Part shown: in pieces, positions 46,918 through 59,535 of the stretch
Numbering within the stretch: position 1 is the first letter of the stretch
Layout: each line of letters opens with the position of its first letter
Assembly (NCBI GenBank): GCA_036674765.1
Contig: JARVKI010000082.1
Span: 62,001 to 126,000, forward strand
Reading direction: 5' to 3'
DNA from: Seiridium cupressi
Lineage: Eukaryota; Ascomycota; Sordariomycetes; Amphisphaeriales; Sporocadaceae
Length of the DNA stretch: 64,000 nucleotides
Notes under the pieces: generated by a model
Seen by the model: the letters and a program-made list of their open reading frames with translations, nothing else
The model's database searches: none
What the model was told of the DNA's origin: nothing
Position numbers and translations under genes: made by a program

Positions 46918-48068
46918 ATGGCGGCCGGAGTGTCGCATGACAGGCGATTCGCATGAAGCAGTTGGCATCATAAGCGAGCTGCTTTCCGCGAATCTGGCCG
47001 GGTGCGGAACTGATGCCACTGGCCGCCTCGAGACGTGCCCAGCGCACAAACATTGGGAAAAGCTTGGCACGTCCAGTGCGTTGGAACTGTCGTCCTCGGG
47101 TACCCCCGCCGATGGCCTCACTCGAGGAATTCATCGCCACAATTGGACGTTTGGAATCAACGCTCTTGGCGAGAATGTGCATCATTCACCAACGCTCGCC
47201 ATGATGGTCCGAGGGACATGGGAGTCTGGAGTACGCTCAAATTCGACACCAACGCCCAGCTAAAAATGGCAGTTCAGTGCAGGCTTGGGTTACTCAGCGC
47301 TCCCAGTCTGCCCGCAGCCCGGGGTGAAAAGATTACAATGTAGGTGGGCCCGTTCTCAAATTTGGCCTGCAGCTTGTCCGAGACATTCGCAAATCCTTGG
47401 AACAAGGAATTTTCTTGGTGTCTTCTCTTGCAGCACAGGCTATACTTGATCCAGCTTAGATCCTCATGCTCACCGGAGCCTATTGGCGGCACATGGATAT
47501 TCGAGTATTTAAGGTGTTCTGATCTGCACGTGCGCAACTCTCAGCCGACTGGCTTGCAGGTCTGCCAATCAACCACCCCAGCGCTGCCGTTGAAGGATCA
47601 TGCCAACGTTCATACGACAGCGGCAGGAATCAGGACACGCCATGATGCTTGTTGGCTTCGTGCCTCTCTATCTCCCATTTACAGGCGAGTCATGACACGG
47701 TATCACGGCAATCTGGATTTTGCATGCCCTTATCCGAGCGGTGAAAGAGCTGGCCGGTTTCATGCCGTTTCGACCAGTGTTTACTTGAAGGTCTCAACAA
47801 TTTCTAGAACTACCGACACTCGGCACGACTTGGCGAAAACAGGAATGGAAGGAAACGGCGTACCGTGATGATCAAGTAAACTCATTGGACGAGCCCGCCC
47901 ATTCCCGATCGATCTTCGCTTCTAATGCACACCATGAGACTAGCATCTTGACTAAAACTCGGGCTTTCCGTCGCACTCTGGTTCCTTCATTTCTTTTGAG
48001 CTCGTTCTCGCCTCAGGCAACTCTGGCGCGTCTTACGTCAGCATCGAGAACGCATTTTGCAAGTGCTC

Positions 48069-48700
48069 TCAGCCAAAGCAACTCAAATGACGAGATTTGG
48101 CAATTCTTGTCGTCTTGGTAACAAATTCGCTACCAGGTAACGTCCAGGTAATGCTTCCAGTCTCGATCAAAGCCATGACATCGACAAAAACCACATGTGT
48201 CGCACCAGCGTAGTTTGACAACGAACTCGATTTGCCAGTAATATACTGCTCTGCCAGGAACAAGCGAGCCGTACCTGAAGCAATCAGCCTTGTGGCTGTG
48301 CTTCGGACGAAGTCTGCATCACCGACTGCATCACTTATGCAGTTGCAGTGCATTTTCCATGCGAGAAGCGCCGAGCATGGAACGGCAGTCGCTTTCCTAG
48401 CACATGAAGTCATCCCAAGCTTCCTTTCATAATCCAGGAACCAAAGCACGCTCGGATGCACGGAATGGGACTGGCCTGCTCATTGAGAATCCCCCGTGGA
48501 GTTTCTATGAAGTATGCGGAGAGGACCCCAGGCTTTCCTCCGTTCATGGGTCTGCACTCCCCGCAAGCTAGGCTGTTCGCGATCACTTCATCCGTCTGTC
48601 GGTCCGATAGCAAATACCCTAATGCGACATCGTCTAAAGCCTTGCAGTTCTGGCATACAGTTCATAACCATGGGAGAGTGCCATCGCTCCAATCTATAGT
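48069..48700 (-). other. Coding-like stretch, unassigned
   Basis: Two overlapping minus-strand frames look protein-like. One (about 48675-48410) reads QNCKALDDVALGYLLSDRQT, then VIANSLACGECRPMNGGKPG, with two C-x2-C pairs. The other (48461-48069) reads CNCISDAVGDADFVRSTATR and GATHVVFVDVMALIETGSIT. No start, splice join or family is evident. It could be a decayed gene or chance. Confidence 0.2.
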
Positions 48701-50455
48701 TCTTCGATTAAGGCTGTCAAAAGACCTGTCAAGATGGTCTCATCAACACCACTCCGCCCTTAAGCTCCGCCTGCGCGCCGAATGACGCGCGGGTCATTCC
48801 CCTTACGAGCCTCAATTCCGGATCTAATCGTCGCGCAGTCGTGTGTCGGCTGCCACGTATGGGTTCGACCAAGATTTTCACCTGAAATCTCGGGCAACGG
48901 GTGGTTTCTGGACGCTGCATCTGTCCTGTTTCATTTGACCTCTGACTTCTGATAGGGGATAAATCGTGAATGGCATCGCCGGTCGGCGGAGAAAGGGTCA
49001 CGGCGTACCCATCCCCGGCGTCCAGTCGTAAGCCTCGCCGATCGCTATGACTACATTCGGTGACAACACCCTATTTTGATGATCATTTTTATGAGCGGGT
49101 AGTCGTATAGTCGGCGTCTACTCGGGGCTATGAACACCACCAAAAGCTTGGATAGCTTGACAATCACGAGTGGTGGAGATGAAATATTGTAACACATGTC
49201 TAGCGGCAGTTGCTCTCTGTATCTGGGCCGGACACCGAAAGGAGAAAGGTAGGCAGTCCTGTCAGGGGCTGGAACTATGGATGAGAAGTAGATACACACA
49301 TCTATTACCTACTCACCTCTCTATTTCTACGTTTAATGTACTGACCACGGCACTCGGATTACCTCCTTGGTGCAGAGTCTGGTGAGAAAGATGTAGTCCA
49401 GACGCCATGACAAGACCCAGGCTCATTTCCCAGTCATTGGAGAGACATTCATGTCTCCCGCCGGGAAATAAGCGAACCTGTATTCCGCTGCTTGAGGCTT
49501 CGATCACATGCCAGGGTTTGTTTTGTTCGAGTCAGTTTGCCTCCCGGTCGCACGATACTCCTTAAGATCTACCAGTCGATATTTCAAATCGAACTTGAGC
49601 GAGGTATCGAACCACTCGCCACTTCTCATTCCAGCTGAAGCTCATAGTTGACACGTGGCGTATGGGATTATGATTGATTATGGGGTGCTCAGGACTCGTA
49701 TGCAATGCCTTCCTGATCGAATTAGAACTTAACTCTCAGTACCATGTACAAATCGTATAGACGTGCCTTCCTTTATGTGTATAGTAAGAGAGTCGGATTT
49801 GCCCTTGATTACAAAGATTGACCAGTAGTATTCGTGCGACGGGATCCCGTCCCGCTTAAAAAAAAAAGTGAAGGCTGGTGTGAGCTGTGTACCACGATAG
49901 CATCTATGCTACAATGTGTTATTGGGGCTTCAAGATCTTCGCAGAGGCTACATTCACATCCATGTGTGCATAGGGATGAGACAAGGAGAAGTGCTTGATA
50001 TCCGAACGGCCCTGGGAGCTGTCGTATTCGGGGCAGGATGCATGACATGCCCAAAGTAGAACCATGGCTGAAGTTTAGCTGACATGAATAAAACTTCTAG
50101 TTGGTCTGGGCATGAAGTTCTCGGTTCCAACGTTGATTTGTTTGGATATCGAAAGCTCGCAGTACTTATTCTCATCCCAGAGTCTACAGAAGCACCCGTT
50201 CTGTGGAATGAACATAGCAGTACTTGCTACAACACTCTTTAACGATTCTAGCGTTATACAACTCGAAGGGAACATACACGCATTGAATGCCGACACGAGC
50301 ATATAAACCAAAGACTGCCATAACAATACTAAACAGAAGTAGCACTGACATTGAAATCTTTGATAATGGATATCAGTGTTCTAGTTGTGGTATGCAATGT
50401 TCTCGCACCTGAATCCATGACGTCACGCCATCAGGCCCTATCCTGGCGGTTGAAT

Positions 50456-51553
50456 TCAACTGTGGCGTTTCTTATTCTTCTTGGGCAAGTACCTAACCTC
50501 CTTCGCACAGTCCGTCTGGTCGCCCTTGAAGCTATCCCTCGCAGGCACAAACTCGCCGCTCTGCAAGCTACCCTGAACAAAGTAAACATACCAGGCCTCG
50601 TGCAGAACATCATGCTTGCGTCCCGAACACTTGAGAACCACTTTACCGCCGCTGAAATCCTCGAGCGTCTTCTGGATCTTGGCCAGACTGAACGTCTTGT
50701 GACTATCCGGTTCGATGCCCGCTTGCGACAGAGCGATGTACGTGTCTAACATCTTGAACAAACCAAAGGCACGCGTGAAGTAGTCGACTACCTCGAGGCC
50801 GGGTGTGTACGATTCTCCATAGCAAGAGGGCGCGAGCGTGTTGATACAAGTCGCATGTTTGTTATATTCGTGCGCCCAGAGATGGGCGTTGCCACCACTA
50901 TTGGAAAAAGGTAAGAGTCAGCTATCCGTATATCCTTAGGTCATTCATGGCGGCAGGTGGACCCAAAAGAATAACGTACTACTTGGCAACCCAATAGCGG
51001 TTCATGTATTCCAGCAGGTCATCCTGTGCGTAATGCTTGAGAATTTCGGTGATGTTGTTGAAGTGTGGTGCCATGCCGCAGTACTGGTCGTACGTTCCAT
51101 CGCAGAGGTCCGGCCTAGCCGCACCGCATCAGCACCAGTCGCTCGTCTCATCATACCAAATGCTCTTTCGTAGTCGAGCGCCTTTTGAGAAACTCACCAT
51201 AGGCCATGTACAGTCCAGTCTTCCTCGGAGCCGCCGACGTGCACCTCTTCGTCCCAGAACTGCGTCAAGAGCAGTCTACCCCCAGGATAGACGAAGCAGC
51301 AGGAGTCGCCTGCCGTCTGATTGTTGCAACTCAATGGCCCATCGATCGGACATGACGGCGCACCAGTCAGTGGTATGTACGGTGTAATCGTATCTGGGAT
51401 ATGGGCAGCGGGATTGTTATCGCTGCCTCCAGTAGTTGAAGGCGCGAGTATGGCGTTCAAGGGATTTGGAAGATCGGAGAGCTGCAGAGGAGCTTGGGAG
51501 AGTAGGTTCGAGGCATACGTCAGGATGCTGCGTAGGGAGTGCGTCGGCGCCAT
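50456..51553 (-). CDS. RNase T2 family ribonuclease
   Basis: The exons are 51553-51198, 51114-50980 and 50897-50456, 310 aa. Both catalytic blocks are present: CAS-1 WTVHGLWPDLC (first His, joined over intron 1) and CAS-2 HLWAHEYNKHATC (Glu, Lys, second His; Ala stands where most relatives have Gly). Cysteine pairs (SCPIDGPLSC, SCCFVYPGG, DGTYDQYC) fit the T2 fold. The family cleaves single-stranded RNA via a 2',3'-cyclic phosphate and normally acts in the secretory route, vacuole or outside. The first 40 residues are only moderately hydrophobic (THSLRSILTYASNLLSQAPL), so the signal peptide is weak; a start at 51559 adds two residues. A basic tail (KKNKKRHS) ends the protein. Confidence 0.88.
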
Positions 51554-52259
51554 GATCAAAACGTTACATAAGATTAAGCTATGTTGGTTGGAGTTCGTTC
51601 GTAGGGATGTAGTTCGTTACGTTAGGTCGGTCCCATGTGAGCTCTCTGGAGACGGCCGAGGAATGACGTCGCGTAGGGCTGACAGTGATAAGGATTAGGC
51701 GCTACTCCCCTGCTGGCTAGTGGGTGCTATGCTGGAATGCAGTTACATGTAGCGGGGGGCTGGGGGGCCTTGTCGATTCGGGCTGTGTAAGTCGTGATCA
51801 GCCTGTCAGCAGCTCAAGTGTCTTATTTTCAAAGATCTTGTGCAACACAGTTTGCAGATTTGCATTTAAAAGAGGATAAGAATCATTGCAACGTAGCTTT
51901 GGCGTCCTTGGGGTTCTACAACATGTCGCCAAACATGTACATGAACGATGCAGCGTCGAGACCCTGACTCAGCCGCCTGTCCGCATGTCTGCAACATCAC
52001 CTTTCCACTGGTTGACCCAGAGGTCGAGGAGTGGTGTGCAATGACAAGCAACGGTCTGTATGCTCGGAAGAGCCCTGTTGCAGTGGCATATGTAATCTAC
52101 GATGTGCTTGTTACCAAGTTAAGAACCCCAATGTGAATGAATGTAGTGTTGACCAATCTCTATAATCCAGGGTATCATACGCTGTAGTTTTGTTTTCGCC
52201 CGACGGTCTCCAAAACGCCTATCCTATGCATTATAACAACCGAATACTCTATTGAACCA
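51554..52259. other. Intergenic region, RNase T2 upstream side
   Basis: This 0.7-kb stretch holds the RNase promoter and the 3' end of the next gene. No coding signal is visible. Confidence 0.45.
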
Positions 52260-53183
52260 TCAGATAGCCTCCCAATCCATTGCGTCGGCTATGAAGCTCC
52301 ATTCTTCCTCTTCCCTATCCCAGTCCATGGCATTGGCGTGACCTGCGACCTCATTGCCACGAAGTTTCTGGATGTATAACTCTGCGAGGGCATGACCCTG
52401 ATCGAAGCCTGCGAAGATGGTTTCCAAGATCTTCTCGAGATTGTAAGCCTCGAGAGGTGCAGGTGTAAAGCCCTTCTCGCCAGAACCAGAATCTCCGTCG
52501 GCGTTCTTCCAGCGATTGCGTAGATCCTTGGCCCTTGCGAGCTGCTTCCTGACCTCTCCTTGACCGAGAACTTGGTGCAAGGGATTGTCCGTCTTGTCGA
52601 GAGCTGCAAGCACATTCGCATGGAATCGGTGGGTGCTCTGGGCGACGCCCATTCGAATGCCTCGGTCCTGTGCTTTCCCGTAGCCGTTCGAAGGGTTGTG
52701 AAGACTGTCGCCGAGTCCGGTGATTTTGATGCCGAAGACGGCCATCAAGTGGACGAGGGCACGCTCGATGTGCATATAATATCTGAAGATGAACTCGGGT
52801 TAGCATTTTCCTGTTTCACAGGGGGAGGGGGCGCCATCGAGAGCAAGGACTCACTCATAGAAGTCAATCTTGAAATGTATTTCATTTGCAGAAACATCCT
52901 CGAAGTTCCGGCCAATGCGATCCGTAGCTATACGGTAGCCTTCGGCGAGGAAAGGGAGTTTCCATTTTAGACGGGCGACGAGCTTAAGGTACCGGTCTAG
53001 TTCTCTCTCTGGAGAGATTCGGGCTGGATGGGTGACGGTAGAAAATGCCACACTTTGCGTCGGCGCCGGAATTGATGACTGCTCCGGTTGAGCATGGGAG
53101 ATGGAGGGTACGCTTCGAGGCCAGCTCCTAAGCGTGCTTGTGGTGGTGCGACCTGACGACCAGCGTGAATCCTGGAGACCCAT
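52260..53183 (-). CDS. Conserved fungal hypothetical protein
   Basis: The exons are 53183-52855 and 52782-52260, 283 aa. The first 60 residues are Ser/Thr/Arg-rich and disordered. A helical region follows (ERELDRYLKLVARLKWKLPF, NEIHFKIDFYE-YYMHIERAL, VHLMAVFGIKI), then a charged part with APLEAYNLEKILETIFAGFD and an acidic Trp-rich end (AMDWDREEEEWSFIADAMDW). I recognise no named domain. The clean splice, coherent frame and amphipathic helices support a real gene. No signal peptide or membrane helix is present, so a soluble cytosolic or nuclear protein is expected. Confidence 0.75.
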
Positions 53184-53936
53184 CTTGACGATAAAGCAAT
53201 GAATGATATCGCATGTTAGGCGAGGAGCTTAAAAGCTATTGCTGGACACAATGGGCATTGTTGTATGTCGTCAGGTGAAAGGTTTGAGTTCATGTCTGCC
53301 AAGCTCAAAAGGCAACAAAGGCGGGCGCGATTAGTGGATCCCCATTAGCAGCAAGTGAGGTTCGCAGCTACAATGCACAATGCAGGTCGCTCTTCCCAGG
53401 ACCGTCCCGTGTATGGGCTTGGTCGCGACCAGCTCGTGGTACTTGGCAGGACGCTAAGGCTATCAATGGTTGCCTGCTTCGTCGTATCTGCTCGGCAAAC
53501 GTGCTGTCACATTCTTGCCTTTCTTTGGTCTTTGTTCAACCGAGCCGTCAGGACTACCATGGCTTCAAAGCTGCACAATGCAAGCTGAAGTGACACCATT
53601 TGACCTTCATTAAGCAGGATCGGGTGAGACTAGTCCTTGTCCCGGGGGAATGGCCTGGGTATCATCATTTACGTCCAGTATATCAACAACCATGCGAGTG
53701 TTCTTTTGTCAACCAATACATGCCACCGCCAATGGAAACCCTCTCTAACTGCTGGCGTATCCTGAATAGGCAACCAGGCTGCCGCCAACCCAAGGGTAAG
53801 ACACCTCAGGACGAAGACATCAGAAACCTGCGGGGCTCTCACAATGTCTCATAGATTATATATGCATTCATTCAAGGTCAAGGTACCTGTGCCGCGGAAC
53901 TTGTAGGCCAATTCTAATTATTTTCGAATCCTATAT
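53184..53936. other. Intergenic region
   Basis: The promoter of the hypothetical gene and the 3' end of the aspartic protease gene flank 0.75 kb without recognisable features. Confidence 0.45.
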
Positions 53937-55200
53937 CTACACCGCTGTATACAGATAATCGTACTCCTTCTTCAGCCTGCCGAAGCCAATCTTGGGTTGG
54001 TATTCTTCCACAGTTGTCGCACCAAAGTCGAAGACGGAGTAGTAGCGTCGCATGAAGGCTGCACCAATAAGGGCAAAATTATTCGCGCCGCTGTTGTCAA
54101 CGGGAGGCATGCATTGTTCGCCGGGCCTGACGAATTCGTCGCCCCTAATTGAGAAGGTCATATCGTCCTCCTCAGCACCCTCTCCGAGCGTAAACGAAAG
54201 CGCCCAGGATGCATTCAAATGTTGGCATTCCATGCGCTCTTCGCCGTTCATCAGTTTGGTGATATTCCAGCCAAGGTTGAAGTAGACGGCATCGATGATT
54301 TCATCGGGGACGGAGATGCGACCAGCTCCGGTATCGAACACGGCCCTGCCAGCGCCGTACATGGGCCAGGTAGTGTTGAATTTAGGCCACGTTCCTACTG
54401 GATCGTCCGTCGTCGGCAACTCGCCATTGTGCACAGTGACTGTAGAATTGGCACCCCGGGCTGCCAGGACATTGACTGAGCGTAGCGCAGTACGCCATAA
54501 CTGGTAGGGGTTCTCCTGGCGCAACGGCACGTATGCTACGTCGCCTTCGACGTAAACATCTTCGTGGCTACCACCGATGCTGAGAACACCGTTGTGTTCG
54601 CCTTCGTCCCCGAGGTTGTTGCCGTAGAAGAGAGAGAAGCGAGGAGCATCCAGTTGGCCATCCCAGAGTAGTGTCTCAACCAAAGACGAGGTCTTGTTCT
54701 CCGCGATTGACGAGAAACCAAGACCAAGGAAGCCATCAGCTGTGATGAAGCGCCAACTGCTTTCGTTGGTCGAGAGAAAAGTCTGATTCCACTCGTGAGT
54801 TCCCTCCTCGTCCGCAAAAACGTCTTGAATTGCCCAACCAGCGACGCCGTCGCCATCAACGTACGGGATGCGCGAATACGAATCCAAGTCAACCGCCGTA
54901 GATGAGGCCGATACGGCGTAGCCCGTGCGATTGTATCCACTGGAATTTGGGCATGAAGTGTCCGTGCAATCCGTGTTCACAACCCAGGCAGAAGAAGATC
55001 CCGTGTCGAACAATAACCTGTACGGCTTTGCTGGAGAGCCGACCTGAAATTCTACCGAGGACTATCCCATATCAGAATTAATCTCTGTTCTAATGACAGC
55101 GCAAGGTACTACTCACGTATGTATTTTGAATATGAACCGGCAGCTCAAGAATGGCAGCCGAGGCAGCCGCCGCGAAGGCGAGGAAAGCGTAGCAACTCAT
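53937..55200 (-). CDS. Secreted pepsin-like aspartic protease
   Basis: The exons are 55200-55117 and 55061-53937, 402 aa. A signal peptide (MSCYAFLAFAAAASAAILEL) leads almost directly into the first lobe: SSVEFQVGSPAKPYRLLFDTGSSSAWVV with catalytic Asp-Thr-Gly, and GDGVAGWAIQDVF as the flap side. The second lobe has AVFDTGAGRISVPDEII with the second Asp-Thr-Gly, and ends FALIGAAFMRRYYSVFDFG, the usual C-terminal block. Several N-x-S/T sites agree with secretion. The propeptide of typical A1 proteases is nearly absent, which suggests a yapsin-like or plant-type activation without a long pro-part. There is no GPI signal at the C-terminus (KKEYDYLYTAV). Confidence 0.9.
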
Positions 55201-56918
55201 CTGTCTGGCAGCTCTGAGTTCTGCAGTAGGACATGTGAATTCGGGAAACCAGCGTGTCCAAAGTTGAGTGCAGCTGGGCCTGGTTTTATCTCGTGTTCTA
55301 TCTCGTGTTCAACGACTTTTAAATGATGCTTAAAGGAAAGTGAGTGGAGACTATGCCGGCAAATACGAGATGCCAAGACAAATTAAATCTCGAGATGGAA
55401 ACAGCGTTCACCCTTGGCAATGATTTTGAACCCCTGTCAGGTATAACGAGGACTTCAACTAAATACGGTAAAGTGTATGCAATTATGCCACCTTTTACAC
55501 CGGATATTTTAGTAGGATACTCGACAAGGTTTTAAAATTATTGCCACGTACTGTGGGTATGCGGTCTATATTTCTGATCTGCCATCCGGTAATCTCCTAA
55601 GCGCTTAAACCCACCTAAATGAATACGATTCTGTCAAGCGGATGTCTTCCGCCGTAAATCGCGTTCGAAGGCATCGCCAACCATGGCCAATAGATGTTTT
55701 TCTTTTCAAGGTTCGGACATATCAAGCCACCCGGCACCAGAGTCAGGATCCAAGCGGAATTCCCGATGCTGCCGACCCAGCTCTTAGTCCTCCTATGTCT
55801 GAACGAAATGTTCAATCGCAACAACTCCCTGGACGACGCTGTTACCATTGCTCCACTTCGCCGCTCGTGACGGCGATGGATGAGCCTGAGAGTGGCAGGC
55901 TACATCGAGATGGCCAATATGCACACAGGAGATCCACGAGTCTTGTCGCATAATTCGAATGATAAGATTGTTACAGAAACAGGTAACTCAAGACGCTGTC
56001 AATCATTCGATCTAGTCCCTTTGCTGTGGCGGCTTTGCGCAAACAGTCGTTGGTGATGCCGGGATCCTCCTCACTCAACTCGCTGAAAGGAGATATTTAG
56101 GACGGTACGTGGAGAGCATGCTGTAAGCGGCGGCCGTGGAACACAATGGTATCAGCGGCGAAACGACGAGCCAATCGGTTGTGACTATCCACACCACCGG
56201 GACGCAGCGCAGGATCACGTGGCCAATGCATTCGAAACAGCATTCAACGAGGCATTATTCCATCTTGCTCAAGACGAATAAGGCTCTGCCGCGTTGAGAA
56301 TGCAATTTGCGAAGGGTAGTATCACAGGATGTCTGCTTGTATGAAGATGCACGGGTTAGAGGTATGGCTTTGATGTGTGGACTGGGTAAGGGCAACGGAA
56401 GCGTATAACAAATCAGGTGAAAGTAAGAAGAATCAGAAAACCCTGTGCCTAATCGATAAAAGGATGGATGGCTGCCTGTCACAATTGGAATAAGGTTTAG
56501 AGTCAGTAAGAATTACGATTGCACGGAGCGTGGCCGTTAAAGGTCAGAACCATGGAAATCACTATTGAATCCATTCGTTAGCTGGTACCATACTTCCGAA
56601 ATGTTTATTAAAGTCATTGGAATCTCTCCCAAAGAATCCTATGATATACTACGATGCTAATCATGAAACACGCCGCGACGGAAATATCAATATTCAAAGG
56701 TGCATTGATCATGAGACCTGTCTCTGATAAGAAGTCAAAGTGTGAGAACATTGTGGTTCAGTGACTGAAAGGTTTCTTGCCTCCTATATGGCATCAAAGC
56801 CATCAGTATCTGAGGTGATTAATGATACAATGCTAGTTGGCTCGGTGGTTCTACCTCAAACTCTTGTGCGTCAACCATGTTATGGCATCTTGGTGCACAA
56901 ACCTTGACCGGGTGCGTA
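55201..56918. other. Intergenic region upstream of the aspartic protease
   Basis: A short direct repeat (CTCGTGTTCTATCTCGTGTTC, near 55292-55312) lies just upstream of the protease. Otherwise I see only short random frames over 1.7 kb. Confidence 0.45.
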
Positions 56919-58595
56919 TCAAATATCGTAGCGGAAGTCGGGGTTCTCCTTGTCCGTCAAATCCTCAAATGCGTGTGAGTGCGAGATCTTGCAGTCCCCC
57001 GGGATTGTCTCCGAATCTACGAGCGTCGCGGCCGACCCAAGTTTTGCCTTGTTACGGCGTGTGATGAGCACGCGTGTGAGAGCCAAGGTGAGATTGAAGA
57101 GTACATAGAGGCAGAAATGGGCTGTAAAGCCTTTCTGATAACGCGGCCCGTCCGTAGACTGGAAAACCTGCGGGGCCGTCATATTGCCGGCAGCCCAGAA
57201 GATGAAGCTGAGCGCCAAGGTTGTCGACTTCTTGGTCTGGCCCGCGATGTTGCGTGAAATGAGTGAGAAGATTAGATTCCCTTCAGCGAGGTAGAATTGC
57301 GTGCAATAAAAGGCAAGAAGCAGGCCGACGCTATTGGATCCATTGGGTGGGAAGGAATAAATAATGGCGGTCCCAATAATTGGCAAGCTGGAAAAGGCAG
57401 AGTGTTAGTGATGCGTCTCAGACATTCTAGCAAGACGATTTGACTGCTGTAGACAGACTTACACTGTCAATCCATGCATCACCCATGCCGTTTGGCGAGT
57501 CTTGGTCGCAATCGTGGCGCTACCAACCATAATGATGATGGTTAGAGCACCTTGTGCAATATTAAGAAGTTGAGTCTGAAGATCAGTGAATCCAAATGAT
57601 GCAATGATCAAGTTGGAAAATACACCCAAGCCGCCAATAACCAATGTCGATGTGACGTTGAGCATAACGTAGCACCATACCACAGGATCCGTCAGCGCCT
57701 CGATCAATTGGTACCGTTTCCAGACCTTGTTCTGAATGCCGGTCTCGTTGACACGGACGCGCTCAATCATGAGGCGCTTCTGGTCCTCGTTGAAGCACTT
57801 CGCCTTCATCGGTGAATCTGGCAGCCACCAGCCAATAAAGACAGCCCATACACATGTCGTGCATCCCAGAGCGAGAAAAAGCAACTGCCAGGACCTGATA
57901 ACACCGCCGGAGTAGTGCGAAGTACCCCAGGCAATAATCCCCCCAACCATCAACTGCACTCCCGTCATGCAATACCAAAGTGATGTGAGAATGGTTTGCT
58001 CTTGCTTGGTATACCACATGCCAGTCATGATGATGAACGCAGGCTGAACGCAGGATTCAAACACCCCCAGAAGAAAGCGTACGGCCATGAGCGAGCCAAA
58101 GTTGTTCGCAGCTGCCGAGCAAGTAATCACTACACCCCAACAGAAGACGTTGGCAGCGAGGTATTTGGCAACAGGGAGCTTCTGAATGAGGAAGTTGGTC
58201 GGATATTCACCGACCAATATGCCCATGTACAGAATCGTGCCCAGCCAACTGTACTGTTGTCCGACGAGTCCGGCATCTTTCTGGATGTGCATGACGGACG
58301 CAAAACCTAGTGTGCCCTTGTCTAGGGACTGACAGAAGTAGGTACCTAGCATGCACGCCAGAATCCGACGGTTGATATTCCAGAAGAGCTGCTTGTTGGT
58401 CTTGTCGTCGATATGCAGGGCTTCGTTGGTAATATAGGCTGCAGTCTAGAGTCGAATATTAGCCAGCATCATTGCTCTCACAAAACCGAGTCTTACTTCA
58501 TCGTCTTGGGCATAACTTTGATTTCCAGTCTCCATTTTGGCCGGTGTGATCTCTTGATGGACGGAGTGGGTGTTGGGTGCCTCAGTCTTTTCCAT
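56919..58595 (-). CDS. MFS transporter, ACS/Dal5 (allantoate permease) family
   Basis: The exons are 58595-58497, 58445-57463 and 57387-56919, 516 aa. The N-tail is hydrophilic, followed by 12 helices. Hallmarks of the anion:cation symporter group are CQSLDKGTLGFASVMHIQKD, QQYSWLGTILYMGILVGEYP, RFLLGVFESCVQPAFIIMTG, WYTKQEQT and LPDSPMKAKCFNEDQK. The C-terminal half has SRNIAGQTKKSTTLALSFIF and WAAGNMTAPQVFQ. The family carries small organic anions and related molecules (allantoate, nicotinate, vitamins, some sugar acids) with protons over the plasma membrane; the substrate cannot be read from the sequence. It is divergent from the Zn2Cys6 regulator at 59536, a typical target/regulator arrangement. 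Confidence 0.9.
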
Positions 58596-59535
58596 GGCTG
58601 CGATTGATCCGGGTACGTGCTCCCTATGCCGACGCACTTCGAAAAGTTGCTCGATGGAGAGTTAATGTTTATTTTTTGATTCAAAGGCGTTTATACATAC
58701 ATATATTACATGCCCAGCCCAGCGTGTCCTATCGATCCCGATACAGTGGTACGGCCCGACGCAATTCACCCAAGACCGGCCAAGTCTCCATGATGGTACG
58801 ATGCCATCCCATCGGATCAAGAGACATGCAGGTTGGCTCACCAGTAACCTGTCGGGCGTGTGCCCGGGACTTTGCCCGGATGCCAGCAATAGATCAAGAA
58901 GCCAGCCGAATACCGGTATCTTGGTGCGGGGATTTGGGGTCTCCGCACACCACCAAGCTGGGGGGGATGACGACTGATTCCCTGGCAGACCTGGGGCAGA
59001 GAAATGACAAATTCAATGCATCAAGATTGCCTCTCCGCCGATTACACCGGCAATGTTTCCAAGAATGGGTATATATGAATGGTCTGCTGGGCTCTGAGTG
59101 GTGGTAATTCTTCTCATGACTGGAAATGTGCCGCACAACAACCTCAATCCATCGAGAGCGGCTGACCCTCTTGTGCGCATTGGGTTAGGGGAAAGGTGTA
59201 AATAGATAGTTCGCCTAATAACTTTTCCGGTGGCTCTCCCCACAATTATGGAGTTAGAAGCCACCTCCGGTTTCCCCTTTGACCCCAACCTAGATCATGC
59301 GGAGTGCATAATTTCGACGTGCTGTTACTAGTCAACTGCGAGGACAGTTTTGAAGTGAGTCGGTGCTGTTTTTTTGTCAATGGGAATGCATCCAACCTAT
59401 ATGTGTCGTTGGTCAGTTTGAAGCACGTACGCGCCAAAGTCTTCTGTGGTTACATCCCACGCTTGGGGTCATGAGCCAACGCGTCGCAGCTCAGTCAAAT
59501 TACACTTGTACGCTCCGATTTGAGACTGGTAAATT
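58596..59535. promoter_or_regulatory. Divergent promoter region, ACS transporter / Zn2Cys6 regulator
   Basis: These 940 bp between two outward-reading genes must drive both. Candidate Zn2Cys6 half-sites (CGG/CCG triplets) occur, for example near 58910 and 59036, but I cannot show that they are used. Confidence 0.45.

Larger units (their letters stand above)
45333..50455. other. Five-kilobase gene-poor region
   Basis: This is the longest stretch without a supported gene. Many open frames overlap each other on both strands without motifs, as in GC-balanced non-coding DNA. At 48069-48700 the minus strand is more protein-like (listed separately). An imperfect palindrome lies at 46895-46917 and an A run at 49858-49867. 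It probably includes a long upstream control region for the glutamine-rich regulator. Confidence 0.4.

Noticed and set aside
47344..47868. 174-codon plus-strand open frame
   Set aside because: No motif, no start context, low-complexity-free but random composition; overlaps equally long frames in other phases.
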